Below the pieces are notes generated by a model, which saw only the letters and a list, made by a program, of their open reading frames with translations, did not search any database and was not told where the DNA came from. This document shows, piece by piece, positions 49,421 through 59,058 of a stretch of DNA of 64,000 bases. The first letter of the stretch is position 1, and every line of letters begins with the position of its first letter. Made by a program: the position numbers and the translations under genes. This DNA is from Thalassomonas viridans (GTDB lineage: Bacteria > Pseudomonadota > Gammaproteobacteria > Enterobacterales > Alteromonadaceae), in the NCBI RefSeq assembly GCF_000948985.2, contig NZ_CP059733.1, positions 1,302,001-1,366,000 on the forward strand, given 5' to 3'.

Positions 49421-49439
49421 GAGAATGATTATCAACATT
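49421..49439 (-). promoter_or_regulatory. Fur-like box upstream of bfd
   Basis: GAGAATGATTATCAACATT matches 14 of 19 positions of the consensus GATAATGATAATCATTATC. It lies about 55 bases before the bfd start, a suitable place to repress it when iron is plentiful. The channel-like gene on the other side ends nearby and is unlikely to be the target. Confidence 0.6.
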
Positions 49440-49470
49440 GTTGGTCGATTTAACGAAAATTTTTGTTCTT

Positions 49471-50721
49471 TTATTGCCCGCTGGTCCAGCCCGGCGGGAT
49501 GTTTTCTTTGACCAGCTGGGTGATGCTGACATTGGTAATATTGTGCTCTTTTCCCACTTCCTGAGCAAATTCAGAGGGTTGGTGGCTGCGGGCAATGATC
49601 ATGGCTTTAGGGTACTTGCCCCTGAGCCATAAGGCGGTGCGCAAATTATCTTCTGCCGAACCTGTACCTAAAATGATCACCGGCTCCACCTGGGTTAAAT
49701 CGACTTTAGTGCTGAGCTGCTGCCAGACTTTCGGATGGGAAATATTGCCTTCAAAGACTTCGCGCCGCTCGAAATTGGACAGGTGCAGCTGTTCATCCAC
49801 CACCAGCACCCGGCGGTTGGCATCGACATCGATAATGGCCAGGGTATCTATTTCCTGTTTGGCATGCTGCTGCAGCTCTTCCAGTATGGTCTGACCGAAC
49901 AGGCCGAATCCGGCCAGCACCACCACATCCTTAGGCTGGGTCTGCTGAAAATGCTGGATCAACTTATGCCTGACCAGGCCGGCAGCGGCAAGCTGGTAGG
50001 AGTTAAAGTTGATGCATTGCTGCGCCACATGGGAGTTTGCCATGGAACGCATAAAGCGTATGCTGGAGCAATGGATAATGATTTTTTGCGCCAGTTTCGG
50101 CTCCAGCTTGAGAATCTTATTGGCGGTTTCATAGCTTTGAAAGTTATCCGCCCCCAGGAGTAAAACCCTGGCCGCCTGGTTCAGGCGCAGGCGCTTAAGA
50201 AAAAACGTATGGTTGATATCCCCTAAGATCACTTTGGCATTAAATTGTTGGCGCAGTTCATCCCGTCTCAGGGGCTCCATGGCATGGTCTATGATCAGCA
50301 CAGGCACTTTAGGGGAATGCTCGCGCAGGGCTTTGAGATAGCTTATGGTCAGGTCGTCAGAGCCGATAATCACCAAATGGTTTTTAATGCGTTTCAGGCG
50401 CCACCTGTGGGGCTCCAGGGTTTTGATCAGGGCTTCAATCAGGGTTGAGGCAGTCAGGATAGGGGCACCGAAATAGCCTATCCAGAGCAGAAAGCGGCCG
50501 ATAACAGGTCCCCCCTGGGGCAAGCCTACGTCCAGCCCCCCCATAACAAAAAAGCCCAGGCTGTAATAGGCCTTGGTCAGTATGCCGGCATTAACCGCAT
50601 CCGGACGTTCGCTCAGGGTAACCCCGAGATGCAGGCCGATCAGCGGGCATAAAAAACAAAAGAGCGCCGCCGGCCAGCGCCAGCCGATATTTAACAGGGA
50701 AAAACTCGCAAAATGTTGCAA
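49471..50721 (-). CDS. Ion-channel-like membrane protein with two RCK/TrkA-N domains
   Basis: This 416-residue protein has an N-terminal membrane part of about 100 residues with a re-entrant-like segment (GFFVMGGLDVGLPQGGP). Two Rossmann-type RCK_N domains follow: HLVIIGSDDLTISYLKAL with VILGDINH, and VVVLAGFGLFGQTI with VFEGNISHPKVW. The pore signature of K channels (TVGYG) is absent, so the ion is uncertain. The start is TTG at 50721 with GGAG upstream; no ATG fits. It is monocistronic by appearance. Confidence 0.75.
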   Translation of the reverse strand: MQHFASFSLLNIGWRWPAALFCFLCPLIGLHLGVTLSERPDAVNAGILTKAYYSLGFFVMGGLDVGLPQGGPVIGRFLLWIGYFGAPILTASTLIEALIKTLEPHRWRLKRIKNHLVIIGSDDLTISYLKALREHSPKVPVLIIDHAMEPLRRDELRQQFNAKVILGDINHTFFLKRLRLNQAARVLLLGADNFQSYETANKILKLEPKLAQKIIIHCSSIRFMRSMANSHVAQQCINFNSYQLAAAGLVRHKLIQHFQQTQPKDVVVLAGFGLFGQTILEELQQHAKQEIDTLAIIDVDANRRVLVVDEQLHLSNFERREVFEGNISHPKVWQQLSTKVDLTQVEPVIILGTGSAEDNLRTALWLRGKYPKAMIIARSHQPSEFAQEVGKEHNITNVSITQLVKENIPPGWTSGQ

Positions 50722-50774
50722 AAACTGGCTCCACTAATTAATAACTTCCTGTCGGGATATCCGGCAGGCCGGTT

Positions 50775-51740
50775 TTATTTTTGCTCTTTAGTATCCGGAT
50801 TAGCATCCGGGTTAGTATCCGGCACTGTCGCCGCTGGCTGAATTTGTTTGCTGGTGCCGTATACCTGGTTGTAATACCTGACCATATCCTGCCTGGCGGA
50901 CTCACTGACCCAGTTGATATGGCTGTTGAAATATTTGTCTTCCCGGCTGATTTTTTCAATGACTTTATCGATTTTATTTACCAGGGCAAGGCCCTGCGGC
51001 GTTTTTGAGCAAAGGATATAACCGAGCACATAGGGAGGGGATTCTGCGATGGCAAAACTGGCGATTAAGGGGCTTTTACCGTCATCGGGACGGTAGCGGT
51101 CGAAAATGTTCGGGTATTCAAAGATAAAGTCCACCCGGCCGGCAAACAGCATACCTATCATGCCGCTGGCCATGTCTGCGCCAGAACGTATCCAGAAATG
51201 CCTTTTCCAAGCCGGTTCTGAGATCAGTTTATCCAGTTCTCCTGTATAGGATCTGCCGTCTACGACGCCGAATTTTCCGCCTTTGATTTGCGCCAAAGCC
51301 TGCGTCACCGGAATTTCCTGGTTTTTATCCAGCAGCTCCTTAACCTTATTGAAATGAATGGAGTCTTTCCTTAAGTAAAGGCGCAGCCCAGGATAAATGG
51401 ACTGGGGATATTTGCTGGCATAGCTGAAAGTCAGCCTTTGCTTGGAAATGGTTTTATTGCCGGTACAGGCATGACCTTTACTTTTGAGCAGGTTAAAGGC
51501 GCTGTTGGTGTTGGCGTAAAGCACCCGGGTTTTGTATTCCGGCAGGCCGTCTAAAATCATGGTCATGGTTTCCCCCATGATATCTATGCCTTGTGCGTGC
51601 CTTTCTGTGGGATTAAAAAAGCTGGAGTGGGTCAGCCACAGCAGTTCCTGGGCGCTGCCGTTAAAGCTGAATACGGCTATCAGGGCGGTAGCAAGGCGCC
51701 GAATCAGGCATTTCGCCATCAAAAAGGTGAAAAAAGACAT
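50775..51740 (-). CDS. Periplasmic substrate-binding-like protein (TIGR02285-like)
   Basis: This 321-residue exported protein begins with a hydrophobic signal (RRLATALIAVFSFNGSAQ) and has a type II periplasmic-binding fold. GVVDGRSYTGEL and FAGRVDFIFEYPNIFDRY are typical of the SBP_bac_3-like proteins that are not linked to a transporter. The central CTGNKTISKQRLTFSY fits the TIGR02285 group. There is no permease nearby, so it may be a sensor or orphan. The C-terminal tail holds a 12-bp triplicated repeat. Confidence 0.65.
   Translation of the reverse strand: MSFFTFLMAKCLIRRLATALIAVFSFNGSAQELLWLTHSSFFNPTERHAQGIDIMGETMTMILDGLPEYKTRVLYANTNSAFNLLKSKGHACTGNKTISKQRLTFSYASKYPQSIYPGLRLYLRKDSIHFNKVKELLDKNQEIPVTQALAQIKGGKFGVVDGRSYTGELDKLISEPAWKRHFWIRSGADMASGMIGMLFAGRVDFIFEYPNIFDRYRPDDGKSPLIASFAIAESPPYVLGYILCSKTPQGLALVNKIDKVIEKISREDKYFNSHINWVSESARQDMVRYYNQVYGTSKQIQPAATVPDTNPDANPDTKEQK
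50788..50823. repeat. Three 12-bp direct repeats in the 3' end of the binding-protein gene
   Basis: TTAGTATCCGGA, TTAGCATCCGGG and TTAGTATCCGGC lie in tandem and encode the DTNPDANPDT tail. Length is a multiple of three, so copy changes keep the frame. Confidence 0.8.
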
Positions 51741-51888
51741 AAATAAAGCTTATTCCGGAGCAGAGTTTTCGTCGCCTGGTTATGCCAGGGCACAGCTAAA
51801 ATTCATTTGGCGGATAAGTCTACCATTATCCTGCCCTAACGCAAAAGCGGTAAAAGCAGGATAATGAACGGGATATGTAAGCAACACC

Positions 51889-53427
51889 TTATTTAAAGGT
51901 GGTGCTTAAGGCGTCTATTTCAGCCGCACTCTGGTGAACCCCCAGGCCATGCTCGTTGACCTGCTGCGCCCTGTGGGTGTTCTCGCGCGAGATATCGTCT
52001 ATGGTGTGAATGCTTTGGGTGATCTGGCCGGCAACAAGGTTTTGCTGCTCGGTGGCGGTGGCGATTTGTGCGGTAATATCGCCGACCCCATTCATCATTT
52101 CCGTGATATCTGCCATGGCCTGCTTGATTTGGCTCGACTCCTGGCTGCATTCTTCGGCGTTGTCTTTGCTGGTCAGCATGGCCACGCTCCATTTTTTCAG
52201 GGTGCTTTGCAGCTCAACCACAGAATCCTGGATTTGTACCGCGGCATCCTGGGTTCTGTTGGCCAGGGTTCTGACTTCGTCTGCCACCACGGCAAAGCCG
52301 CGCCCCTGCTCTCCCGCCCGGGCTGCTTCAATGGCGGCATTCAGGGCCAGCAGGTTGGTTTGATCGGCAATGCCCTGAATTTCCGCCATCAGGGTGGAGA
52401 TCTTGTCTGCGTCCGAGACCAGTTCATTGGCACTGACCGAAGCGTCACCGACCTCTGAGCTCAGGGTGGTAATTTTATCCTGGCTGGCGTTGATCACCTT
52501 AATCGCCTGCTGGCATTCGTTTTGTACTTCCTGCACCTTATCATGGGCATAGGTGGTGTTTTTACTGACATCCTCAATAGTGGCGCTCATTTCGGTAATG
52601 GCGGTGGCCAGTTGCTCCAACTGGTTGTTTTCATCGAGCAAACCTTCGAGTGATTTTGAAGAGTTCTGGGTTAAGGTGGTTGATAAATCGAATATTTTTT
52701 TGCCGGTATCATGACTTCTGCCCAGAATGGTCCTGACCTTGGCCTGCAATAATTTCAGGGAATAATCGGCTATGCTGCTGGCCCCTTTGCCGGAATAGAT
52801 ATAGCGGGAAGGGCTGTCAAAGGATGTTTGCAGCTCTTTGATATATTTGGGCAGGCGGAACAATTCGTCAAAATAGATGGCAAACAGGCCGGCGATCAGT
52901 ACCAGCTGTATCAGGGCGGTGGCGACATTCTCACCATAGAGCCAGGTCAGCAAAAAGGTGAATAAGAAGAGTAAAATGGCTAATGTTCTTTTCAGGGAAA
53001 AGTTGGCGCCGAAGTCTGAAATCGTCTTGCCCTGGTTGATTTGTTCATAGACTTTTTGTGCCTTGATTTTCTGCTCTTGCGTCGGACAGCAGCGCACCGA
53101 CTGATAGCCGATGATTTTATTATGTTCATACAGAGGGGTTACGTAGGCATCAACCCAGTAATACTGGCCGTTTTTGCAGCGGTTTTTCACCATGCCGCGC
53201 CAGGAGTCGCCGCGCTTGAGTTTTTGCCATAAATCATAAAAAGCCGCCTTGGGCATATCCGGGTGGCGTACGATGTTGTGGTCCTGGCCGACCAATTCCT
53301 GATAAGTGTAACCGGCTACCCGGCAGAAGCTTTCGTTGGCGTAGGTGATTTTGCCCTGGATGTCTGTGGTAGAAACGAGCTGTTCGGATTCGGGAAATGT
53401 GACTTCACTGTCAACTGAATGATTCAT
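51889..53427 (-). CDS. PAS-domain chemoreceptor (Aer-like)
   Basis: This 512-residue receptor has an N-terminal cytoplasmic PAS domain at about residues 15-125: [55 protein letters not shown]. This matches the FAD-binding PAS of Aer. Two membrane segments follow ([35 protein letters not shown]), then the signalling hairpin with tip [20 protein letters not shown]. It probably steers energy taxis. FAD binding is assumed from the family, not seen. Confidence 0.9.
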   Translation of the reverse strand: MNHSVDSEVTFPESEQLVSTTDIQGKITYANESFCRVAGYTYQELVGQDHNIVRHPDMPKAAFYDLWQKLKRGDSWRGMVKNRCKNGQYYWVDAYVTPLYEHNKIIGYQSVRCCPTQEQKIKAQKVYEQINQGKTISDFGANFSLKRTLAILLFLFTFLLTWLYGENVATALIQLVLIAGLFAIYFDELFRLPKYIKELQTSFDSPSRYIYSGKGASSIADYSLKLLQAKVRTILGRSHDTGKKIFDLSTTLTQNSSKSLEGLLDENNQLEQLATAITEMSATIEDVSKNTTYAHDKVQEVQNECQQAIKVINASQDKITTLSSEVGDASVSANELVSDADKISTLMAEIQGIADQTNLLALNAAIEAARAGEQGRGFAVVADEVRTLANRTQDAAVQIQDSVVELQSTLKKWSVAMLTSKDNAEECSQESSQIKQAMADITEMMNGVGDITAQIATATEQQNLVAGQITQSIHTIDDISRENTHRAQQVNEHGLGVHQSAAEIDALSTTFK

Positions 53428-53697
53428 AATATGTTAAATAGCAAAGAGCGGAATAATAAAGATAGCGCATTCTTACTATTTTTGATTTAAATACAAGAAG
53501 TTTAAAATAATTATGCGCTTTTATTGATTAAGATCAAGGTTTTTATTTGTGGTTGTGGCATAGGGATAAGCCCAGGTAAACATGACCTTAACTTTTTGTT
53601 AATTCATAACAGGAAACCGCCGGTGAATATAATAGTCCCTTTTATGGATTTCTCTGTATTATAGGCGATAAATTTTATTTTATGTGGCGGTTTTATT

Positions 53698-55155
53698 ATG
53701 GAGCAGTTAAAAGACCAGGCTTTATTTAAGCGGGCTTCTTTTATTAATGGCGAGTGGGTGCCCGGGGATGCCTTTTTTCCGGTAATTAACCCGGCCAGCG
53801 GTCAGGTGATTGCCGAGGTGGCGGATGCCGGTGTTGCCGAAGCCGGGCAGGCGATAGAAGCGGCAAAAAATGCTTTTAACGCCTGGTCATCGCTTACGGC
53901 GAATGCCAGGGGCGGCCTGCTGCGCCGCTGGTTTGATTTGATCAACCAGCACAGGGACGATTTAGCCAGGATACTGACGCTGGAACAGGGCAAGCCTTTG
54001 GCCGAGGCGGAAGGAGAGATCGGTTACGGCGCCTCTTTTATCGACTGGTTTGCCGAGGAAGGCAAGCGGGCTTACGGGGATGTTATTCCCATGCCGTCCG
54101 GCGACAAGCGCCTGGTGACCATTAAACAGGCGGTGGGTGTGGTGACTGCCATCACCCCGTGGAATTTTCCCCATGCCATGATTGCCCGTAAGGCGGCAGC
54201 GGCGCTGGCGGCAGGCTGCACTTTTGTGGTCAGGCCGGCGACCCAGACTCCCTTATCGGCCCTGGCCATGGCCGAACTGGCCCAAAGGGCAGGCATACCT
54301 GCCGGGGTTTTTAATGTCGTTACCGGAAGCGATGCCCGGGCAATAGGCCGGGTGCTTACCGAACATCCGGATGTCGCCAAGTTTACCTTTACCGGTTCAA
54401 CCGAGGTGGGTAAGCAGCTGATCCGCCAAAGCGCAGGCACGGTGAAGAAGGTGTCGATGGAGCTGGGAGGCAATGCGCCCTTTATTGTTTTTGATGATGC
54501 CGATCTCGATGCCGCCGTGCAGGGGGCGATCATTTCCAAGTACCGCAATGCCGGGCAAACCTGTGTCTGTGCCAACCGTATTTTTGTTCAGGAAAAAATC
54601 GCCGCGGCCTTTACCGATAAGTTCGTCAGGGCGGTGGCGGTCCTGAAAGTGGGGGACGGCCTGGCGCCGGAGAGCGAAATCGGTCCTTTGATTTCTCCGG
54701 AGGCGGCGGCTGAGGTTGATCGGCTGGTGCACAGCAGTTTGCAGGCCGGCGCCCGCTTGCTGCTCGGCGGGGAGCACCATCCGCTGGGGGCGGCTTTTTA
54801 TCGGCCCACCGTGGTGGCTGAGGTGACACAGGAGATGGCCCTGGCGCAAAACGAAATCTTCGGCCCGGTATCTCCGGTTATTACCTTTAAAGATGAAACT
54901 GAAGTGCTGGCCATGGCCAATGATACCGACTACGGGCTGGCGGCTTATTTTTATGCCCGGGATATCGGCCGTATCTGGCGGGTGGCGGAAGGGCTGGCTT
55001 TTGGCATGGTGGGCATCAACGAAGGCATTATTTCCAATGCCGCGGCGCCTTTCGGCGGCATCAAGCAATCTGGCAACGGCCGGGAAGGTTCGCGTTATGG
55101 TCTGGATGATTATATGGAAATCAAATATTTATGTTTTGGCGGCGTGGACCGCTAA
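53698..55155 (+). CDS. gabD: NAD(P)-dependent succinate-semialdehyde dehydrogenase
   Basis: This 485-residue aldehyde dehydrogenase oxidises succinate semialdehyde to succinate. The start LFKRASFINGEWVPG, the catalytic Glu in VSMELGGNAPFIVFDDADLD, the Cys in NAGQTCVCANR, and the C-terminal GGIKQSGNGREGSRYGLDDY are typical of GabD. The core VGVVTAITPWNFPHAMI binds the cofactor. Related enzymes acting on other semialdehydes cannot be excluded, and no gabT is adjacent. Confidence 0.88.
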   Translation: MEQLKDQALFKRASFINGEWVPGDAFFPVINPASGQVIAEVADAGVAEAGQAIEAAKNAFNAWSSLTANARGGLLRRWFDLINQHRDDLARILTLEQGKPLAEAEGEIGYGASFIDWFAEEGKRAYGDVIPMPSGDKRLVTIKQAVGVVTAITPWNFPHAMIARKAAAALAAGCTFVVRPATQTPLSALAMAELAQRAGIPAGVFNVVTGSDARAIGRVLTEHPDVAKFTFTGSTEVGKQLIRQSAGTVKKVSMELGGNAPFIVFDDADLDAAVQGAIISKYRNAGQTCVCANRIFVQEKIAAAFTDKFVRAVAVLKVGDGLAPESEIGPLISPEAAAEVDRLVHSSLQAGARLLLGGEHHPLGAAFYRPTVVAEVTQEMALAQNEIFGPVSPVITFKDETEVLAMANDTDYGLAAYFYARDIGRIWRVAEGLAFGMVGINEGIISNAAAPFGGIKQSGNGREGSRYGLDDYMEIKYLCFGGVDR

Positions 55156-55309
55156 CCGTCAGGTATTCTGTTTTCATGTCGACGAAGTTTTTCGTATTTT
55201 ATCTTGCCCATGTCTTGAAATATGAGATTTGTTGGGTAATGATGCTTGGGCGAAAGCAAAATAATAAAAACTATTAAACATAAAATTAACAAGTCGGAGC
55301 GTGTTGAGG

Positions 55310-56659
55310 ATGACCAAAAGAATGAAAAAAAGTCTTAAATATTATCTTGTTGCTACCGTTGTTGCCGCCGTGAGCAGCTTTTCCTTTGCCGAAAACCTGG
55401 CCCAAAACACGGATAAAACAGAAATCGAGACCGTGGCCCGGAGCATAGGCGGGATATTAAAGTCGAACTATGTCTTCCCGGAGCAGGGGGATAAAATGAA
55501 TGCCCTGCTTGAGCAAAACCTGCGTTCGGGCAAGTACTATGATATTAGCCGTGCACAGCAGCTGGCTCAGGTGCTGACGGAAGATCTGCAAAGCATCAAC
55601 CAGGACTTGCATTTACGCGTGATGTTCCGTCCGGAAACCGTTGCCGAAATCAGGAAGCAGCAGAGCGAGGGTTCAGAGGGGGAGCTCCTGCCGAGTGAGT
55701 TGAAAAGCGGACAGAGGGATAACTACGGCTTTAAAGAGGTAAAGATCTTACCCGGCAATATCGGTTACCTCAAACTGGATAGTTTTTATGATACCACCTT
55801 AGGGGGAGAGACTGCGGTTGCGGCGATGAATTATTTAAGCAACAGCGATGCCCTGATTGTCGACCTGCGGGATAACGGCGGCGGCTCGCCGTCTATGATC
55901 CAGCTGATCACCAGCTATTTCTACGACGAACCTGTTTTGCTCAACAGCTTCTACAACCGCCCTGAAGATGAAACGACCCAAAGCTGGACTTTGCCCCATG
56001 TACCGGGGAAACGCCGTCCGGATATCGAGCTTTATGTGCTTACCAGCAAGCGCACCTTTTCCGCAGCGGAAGAGTTCAGCTACAACTTAAAACATTTAAA
56101 GCGCGCCACCCTGATAGGGGAGACAACCGGCGGCGGAGCGCATCCGGGAGGCACTGAAATTGCCAGCGACAGGTTCCTGGTATGGGTGCCCAGCGGCCGG
56201 TCAATCAATCCTGTTACCAAAAGCAACTGGGAAGGTGTCGGTGTGAAGCCGGATATTGAAGTCGACCAGGAGCAGGCGCTGGCCACGGCGCGTAAGTTGG
56301 CGCTGGAAACCCTGGTAAAAAACAGCAACCAGGATAAAAACCGGGAAGACAGTGTCTATTACCAGTGGCACCTGGATACCGTCAAAGCCAAGTTATCCCC
56401 GGTAGCTGTGCCGGCCGAAGTGCTGCTGTCTTATGCCGGTAACTTTGGCCCGCGCAAACTAACGGTTAAAGACGGGGTATTATTCTACCAGCGGGACAAG
56501 GGACCAAAAAATGAGCTGCAGGCGCTGGCGCAGGATCTCTTTGTGATCCCCGGCGTGGATTACTTCCGCCTTAAGGTGGTTGTTGAAGACGGCAAGGTCA
56601 CCGCCCTCAAGGGGCTTTATGATAACGGGCGTACGGATATCAATTATAAAGAGAGTTAA
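55310..56659 (+). CDS. S41 family exported peptidase
   Basis: This protein of about 449 residues has a signal peptide (YYLVATVVAAVSSFSFAENL). An N-terminal helical domain is followed by the S41 core: GNIGYLKLDSFY, ALIVDLRDNGGGSPSM, and LTSKRTFSAAEEFSYNL with the nucleophile Ser, then GETTGGGAHPGG. About 110 residues after the core form a beta-rich tail (YAGNFGPRKLTVKDG). There is no PDZ domain of the Tsp/CtpA type. The ATG at 55310 sits close to GTTGAGG; ATG 55322 is an alternative. Confidence 0.88.
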   Translation: MTKRMKKSLKYYLVATVVAAVSSFSFAENLAQNTDKTEIETVARSIGGILKSNYVFPEQGDKMNALLEQNLRSGKYYDISRAQQLAQVLTEDLQSINQDLHLRVMFRPETVAEIRKQQSEGSEGELLPSELKSGQRDNYGFKEVKILPGNIGYLKLDSFYDTTLGGETAVAAMNYLSNSDALIVDLRDNGGGSPSMIQLITSYFYDEPVLLNSFYNRPEDETTQSWTLPHVPGKRRPDIELYVLTSKRTFSAAEEFSYNLKHLKRATLIGETTGGGAHPGGTEIASDRFLVWVPSGRSINPVTKSNWEGVGVKPDIEVDQEQALATARKLALETLVKNSNQDKNREDSVYYQWHLDTVKAKLSPVAVPAEVLLSYAGNFGPRKLTVKDGVLFYQRDKGPKNELQALAQDLFVIPGVDYFRLKVVVEDGKVTALKGLYDNGRTDINYKES

Positions 56660-57037
56660 TTTAAAGACATAAAGCTAAGGGGGAGTATCAATACCGGCTC
56701 CCCGTGAAGCTGTCTGGTTATTGCTTGTGTTATTTTGCCAGCGAGTTTGAAAATATCCGGATGCTGAAATCCCGGCGGGGCTCCAGGGCTTTACTGTTTT
56801 TTCCCGATGCCGCAGATGCCCCCGAAACACTCAAATTAATAAGGCATCATCCCTACCGGGCGAGCTTTAGTTTCCTGCTCCCTTGCGCCGCAAATTATTT
56901 CCCTGCTTATATTAAGTTACATTTGATTTCCCTTGTTTGCTTGTTCCCCCAGGCATAGCTTTGTAGGATCTTGCCATAAAACCTCTCCGGTATGGGCCCG
57001 CCATTACCGGCTTAACAACATAATCAATGGGGGCAAT
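56660..57037. other. Gap between the S41 peptidase and the lipoprotein gene
   Basis: GGGGAG / CTCCCC (about 56680-56704) could form a hairpin but no T run follows. An 84-codon frame (56704-56958) looks like chance. Nothing else is apparent. Confidence 0.45.
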
Positions 57038-57586
57038 ATGGGAAAAAGGGCGGTTGTTGGCGTGCTGCTGGCACTGAGTGTTATGTTTGGCGGTTGTAGC
57101 AGTATTCCCCTGAGTACTATGATGAAGTTCAGTACTTTTGATGAAAGTGACTTTCTTGAAATCGACCCGCGCCAGCTCAGGGCCCGGGTGCGGCTTGAGC
57201 AGGGATTTACGTTGTCGGCAGAAAAATCCAAGCTGGAAATTGAAATCGACACCCTGAAAGGGCGCATTAACTATTTGTTTCCCCTGCAGGAGCTGTCGGC
57301 CAAGGTGGTGACACAAGAAGCCTCACTTTTCTTTACCCCTGAGCCTGTGACCGAATACCAGCTGAAATTAACCGGGCAGGCGGTCAGCGCCTTTTTGGCC
57401 CTGCAGCAGGAAATCAAGGCGAAAAAGCCCGGCAGCTACTCCCTGTCGGTGAGCACCAGCCTGGGAGAAAGGCCTGAAAATGCCGAGGAGGTGACTATGT
57501 CGGTGTTACTAAAGCTCAGTGAAGGTGACGATTATTTCACCCTAGTGGACAATGCGACCCTGGCGCTGGGAAAAGCCAGCGAATAA
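57038..57586 (+). CDS. Lipoprotein of unknown function (DUF1439-like layout)
   Basis: This 182-residue protein has a lipoprotein signal peptide ending in the lipobox SVMFGGC. The mature part is a single beta-rich domain: GFTLSAEKSKLEIEIDTLKG, ALQQEIKAKKPGSYSLSV. It is reminiscent of small periplasmic lipid-binding-like lipoproteins such as YceB/DUF1439, but I am not certain of the family. The ATG at 57038 follows ATGGGGGCAAT. The frame can be read 35 codons further upstream without a signal peptide, so I reject that start. Confidence 0.65.
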   Translation: MGKRAVVGVLLALSVMFGGCSSIPLSTMMKFSTFDESDFLEIDPRQLRARVRLEQGFTLSAEKSKLEIEIDTLKGRINYLFPLQELSAKVVTQEASLFFTPEPVTEYQLKLTGQAVSAFLALQQEIKAKKPGSYSLSVSTSLGERPENAEEVTMSVLLKLSEGDDYFTLVDNATLALGKASE

Positions 57587-57638
57587 GCCAAGCAATTGTT
57601 ATCACTTGCCTGAACAGAGGTCGCATTTTTGCTGGCTG

Positions 57639-57668
57639 AAAAAAGCCCGGGAGAAAATTTCCCGGGCT
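57639..57668 (-). terminator. Rho-independent terminator of the copper/nirK operon
   Basis: On the minus strand AGCCCGGGA and TCCCGGGCT pair around a 7-base loop and run into TTTTTT. It lies about 20 bases past the original stop codon of the interrupted barrel gene, and so is now cut off from its operon by the insertion sequence. Confidence 0.85.
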
Positions 57669-57689
57669 GGCTGGGAGCCTGCTTTACCA

Positions 57690-57788
57690 TTAGAAGGCTT
57701 TTTGCCAGCCGAATATAAAGACGGTGCCTGAGTCCATGCCGATACCGGCGTAATCTTCATAAAGATCCCGGCCAACCTCCGCAGCCAG
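57690..57788 (-). pseudogene. Severed 3' end of the outer-membrane barrel gene
   Basis: Read on the minus strand this encodes ...AAEVGRDLYEDYAGIGMD... and ends GWQKAF then TAA, the final beta strand with the terminal Phe typical of outer-membrane barrels. It joins in frame to the main part at 59059-60130 when the insertion and one copy of the duplication (57779-57788) are removed. It has no start of its own. Confidence 0.88.
57779..57788. repeat. Target-site duplication, left copy (right copy 59059-59068)
   Basis: CCGCAGCCAG occurs immediately outside both ends of the insertion sequence. Ten bases fits the ISAs1 family range. Confidence 0.92.
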
Positions 57789-59058
57789 CAGGGCGAACGG
57801 GTCTAATTTAATCAATTAGCTTGTTTTGAAGTATTTATTCCGTGATCATTTGACTGATCATTATGATCGTGGTTTATAGTAGCCTTTGCTTGAATAAAGA
57901 CAATGACAGAGACGACTATCAGCCAAGTATTTAGTGATCTAACCGACCCTCGTGTAACTCGAACTCAGCGCCACCCCCTGGTTAATATATTAACCATTTC
58001 AATATGCGCCATTATCTGTGGGTGCGATGATTTCTGCGCAATTGAAGAATATGGCAAATCTAAGCAAGATTGGTTTAGTGAATTTTTAGATTTATCTCAT
58101 GGCATTCCAAGCCATGATACCTTCGGTGATGTATTAAACCGATTAAATCCCAAAGAATTTGGTGAGGCATTCATCCGTTGGGTTAGCCAGTTAGGTCACT
58201 TAAATGATGATATTGTCGCCATTGACGGTAAAGTGATGCGCAGTACGCTTGATAAAGCTTCTGGTAACCCTGCAATACATATAGTCAGTGCTTGGTCTGT
58301 AAAGAATAATCTCTGTTTTGGTCAGGTTAAAGTTGCAGATAAGTCTAATGAAATTACAGCCATCCCAATCTTGTTAAAGCTATTAGATATTAAAGGGGCA
58401 ACCATCACAACAGATGCCATGGGTTGCCAGTATAAAATTGGTGACCAAATAGTTGATAAAGAGGCGAATTATTTATTGGCACTTAAGGGGAACCAAGGGG
58501 AATTTCATGATGACGTGAAGTTTTTCTTAGAAACTCAGTTAGCTAAGCACTTCAGCACAGTAGAACATAGCGTTCATAAAACAGTGGATGGTGAGCACGG
58601 TCGTGTTGAACAGCGGGATATTTGGTTAACAACAGATGTGGACTGGCTTATAGAGCGCCATCCTAAATGGAATACCGTCAAAGCGATAGCTGTGGTGGAT
58701 TCAACGAGGGAAAGTGGTGGCAAGGTATCGAGAGAGAAACGCTATTACATAACGAGCCATGCAGATAAAAGTGCCGAATTTTTGGCAATGGCGATACGTA
58801 GTCATTGGCACGTTGAGAATAAGCTGCATTGGCAATTGGATGTTAGCTTTAACGAAGACCAAAATCGGCTTCGTAGCGGACATGCTGCTGAAAATATAGC
58901 ATTGATGAATAAAGTAGCGCTTAACCTACTTAAAAATGAGCTCAGTGCCAAAGTTGGCGTAAAAAATAAGCGTCTAAAGGCCGGTTGGGATAATAATTAT
59001 ATGATGAAAGTATTAACCGTTGGATTTAAAGCTGTATGATTTAGACCCGTTTGCCCTG
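57789..59058 (+). mobile_element. ISAs1-family insertion sequence, complete, 1270 bp
   Basis: The ends are imperfect inverted repeats: CAGGGCGAACGGGTCTAATT on the left and, reversed, CAGGGCAAACGGGTCTAAAT on the right (18 of 20 identical). One transposase gene fills the inside. A perfect 10-bp duplication flanks it, so it arrived by simple, fairly recent transposition. It is clearly richer in A+T than the surrounding operon. It lies opposite to and inside the outer-membrane barrel gene. Confidence 0.95.
57903..59039 (+). CDS. ISAs1-family DDE transposase
   Basis: This full-length 378-residue transposase has the N-terminal associated domain (SQVFSDLTDPRVTRTQRHPL, ISICAIICGCDDFCAIEEYG). The catalytic residues follow: Asp in IVAIDGKVMRST, Asp in ATITTDAMGCQ, and Glu in HWHVENKLHWQLDVSF. 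There is no frameshift, so it is probably functional. Its TGA overlaps the last inner base of the right inverted repeat. Confidence 0.95.
   Translation: MTETTISQVFSDLTDPRVTRTQRHPLVNILTISICAIICGCDDFCAIEEYGKSKQDWFSEFLDLSHGIPSHDTFGDVLNRLNPKEFGEAFIRWVSQLGHLNDDIVAIDGKVMRSTLDKASGNPAIHIVSAWSVKNNLCFGQVKVADKSNEITAIPILLKLLDIKGATITTDAMGCQYKIGDQIVDKEANYLLALKGNQGEFHDDVKFFLETQLAKHFSTVEHSVHKTVDGEHGRVEQRDIWLTTDVDWLIERHPKWNTVKAIAVVDSTRESGGKVSREKRYYITSHADKSAEFLAMAIRSHWHVENKLHWQLDVSFNEDQNRLRSGHAAENIALMNKVALNLLKNELSAKVGVKNKRLKAGWDNNYMMKVLTVGFKAV

Noticed and set aside
56704..56958. 84-codon plus-strand frame after the S41 peptidase
   Set aside because: No ribosome-binding site, no signal or domain, and it overlaps the leader of the lipoprotein gene.
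58997..59058. Reading the last codons of the interrupted barrel frame as native protein
   Set aside because: These bases belong to the inverted repeat and transposase gene of the insertion sequence; the true C-terminus is at 57690-57788.
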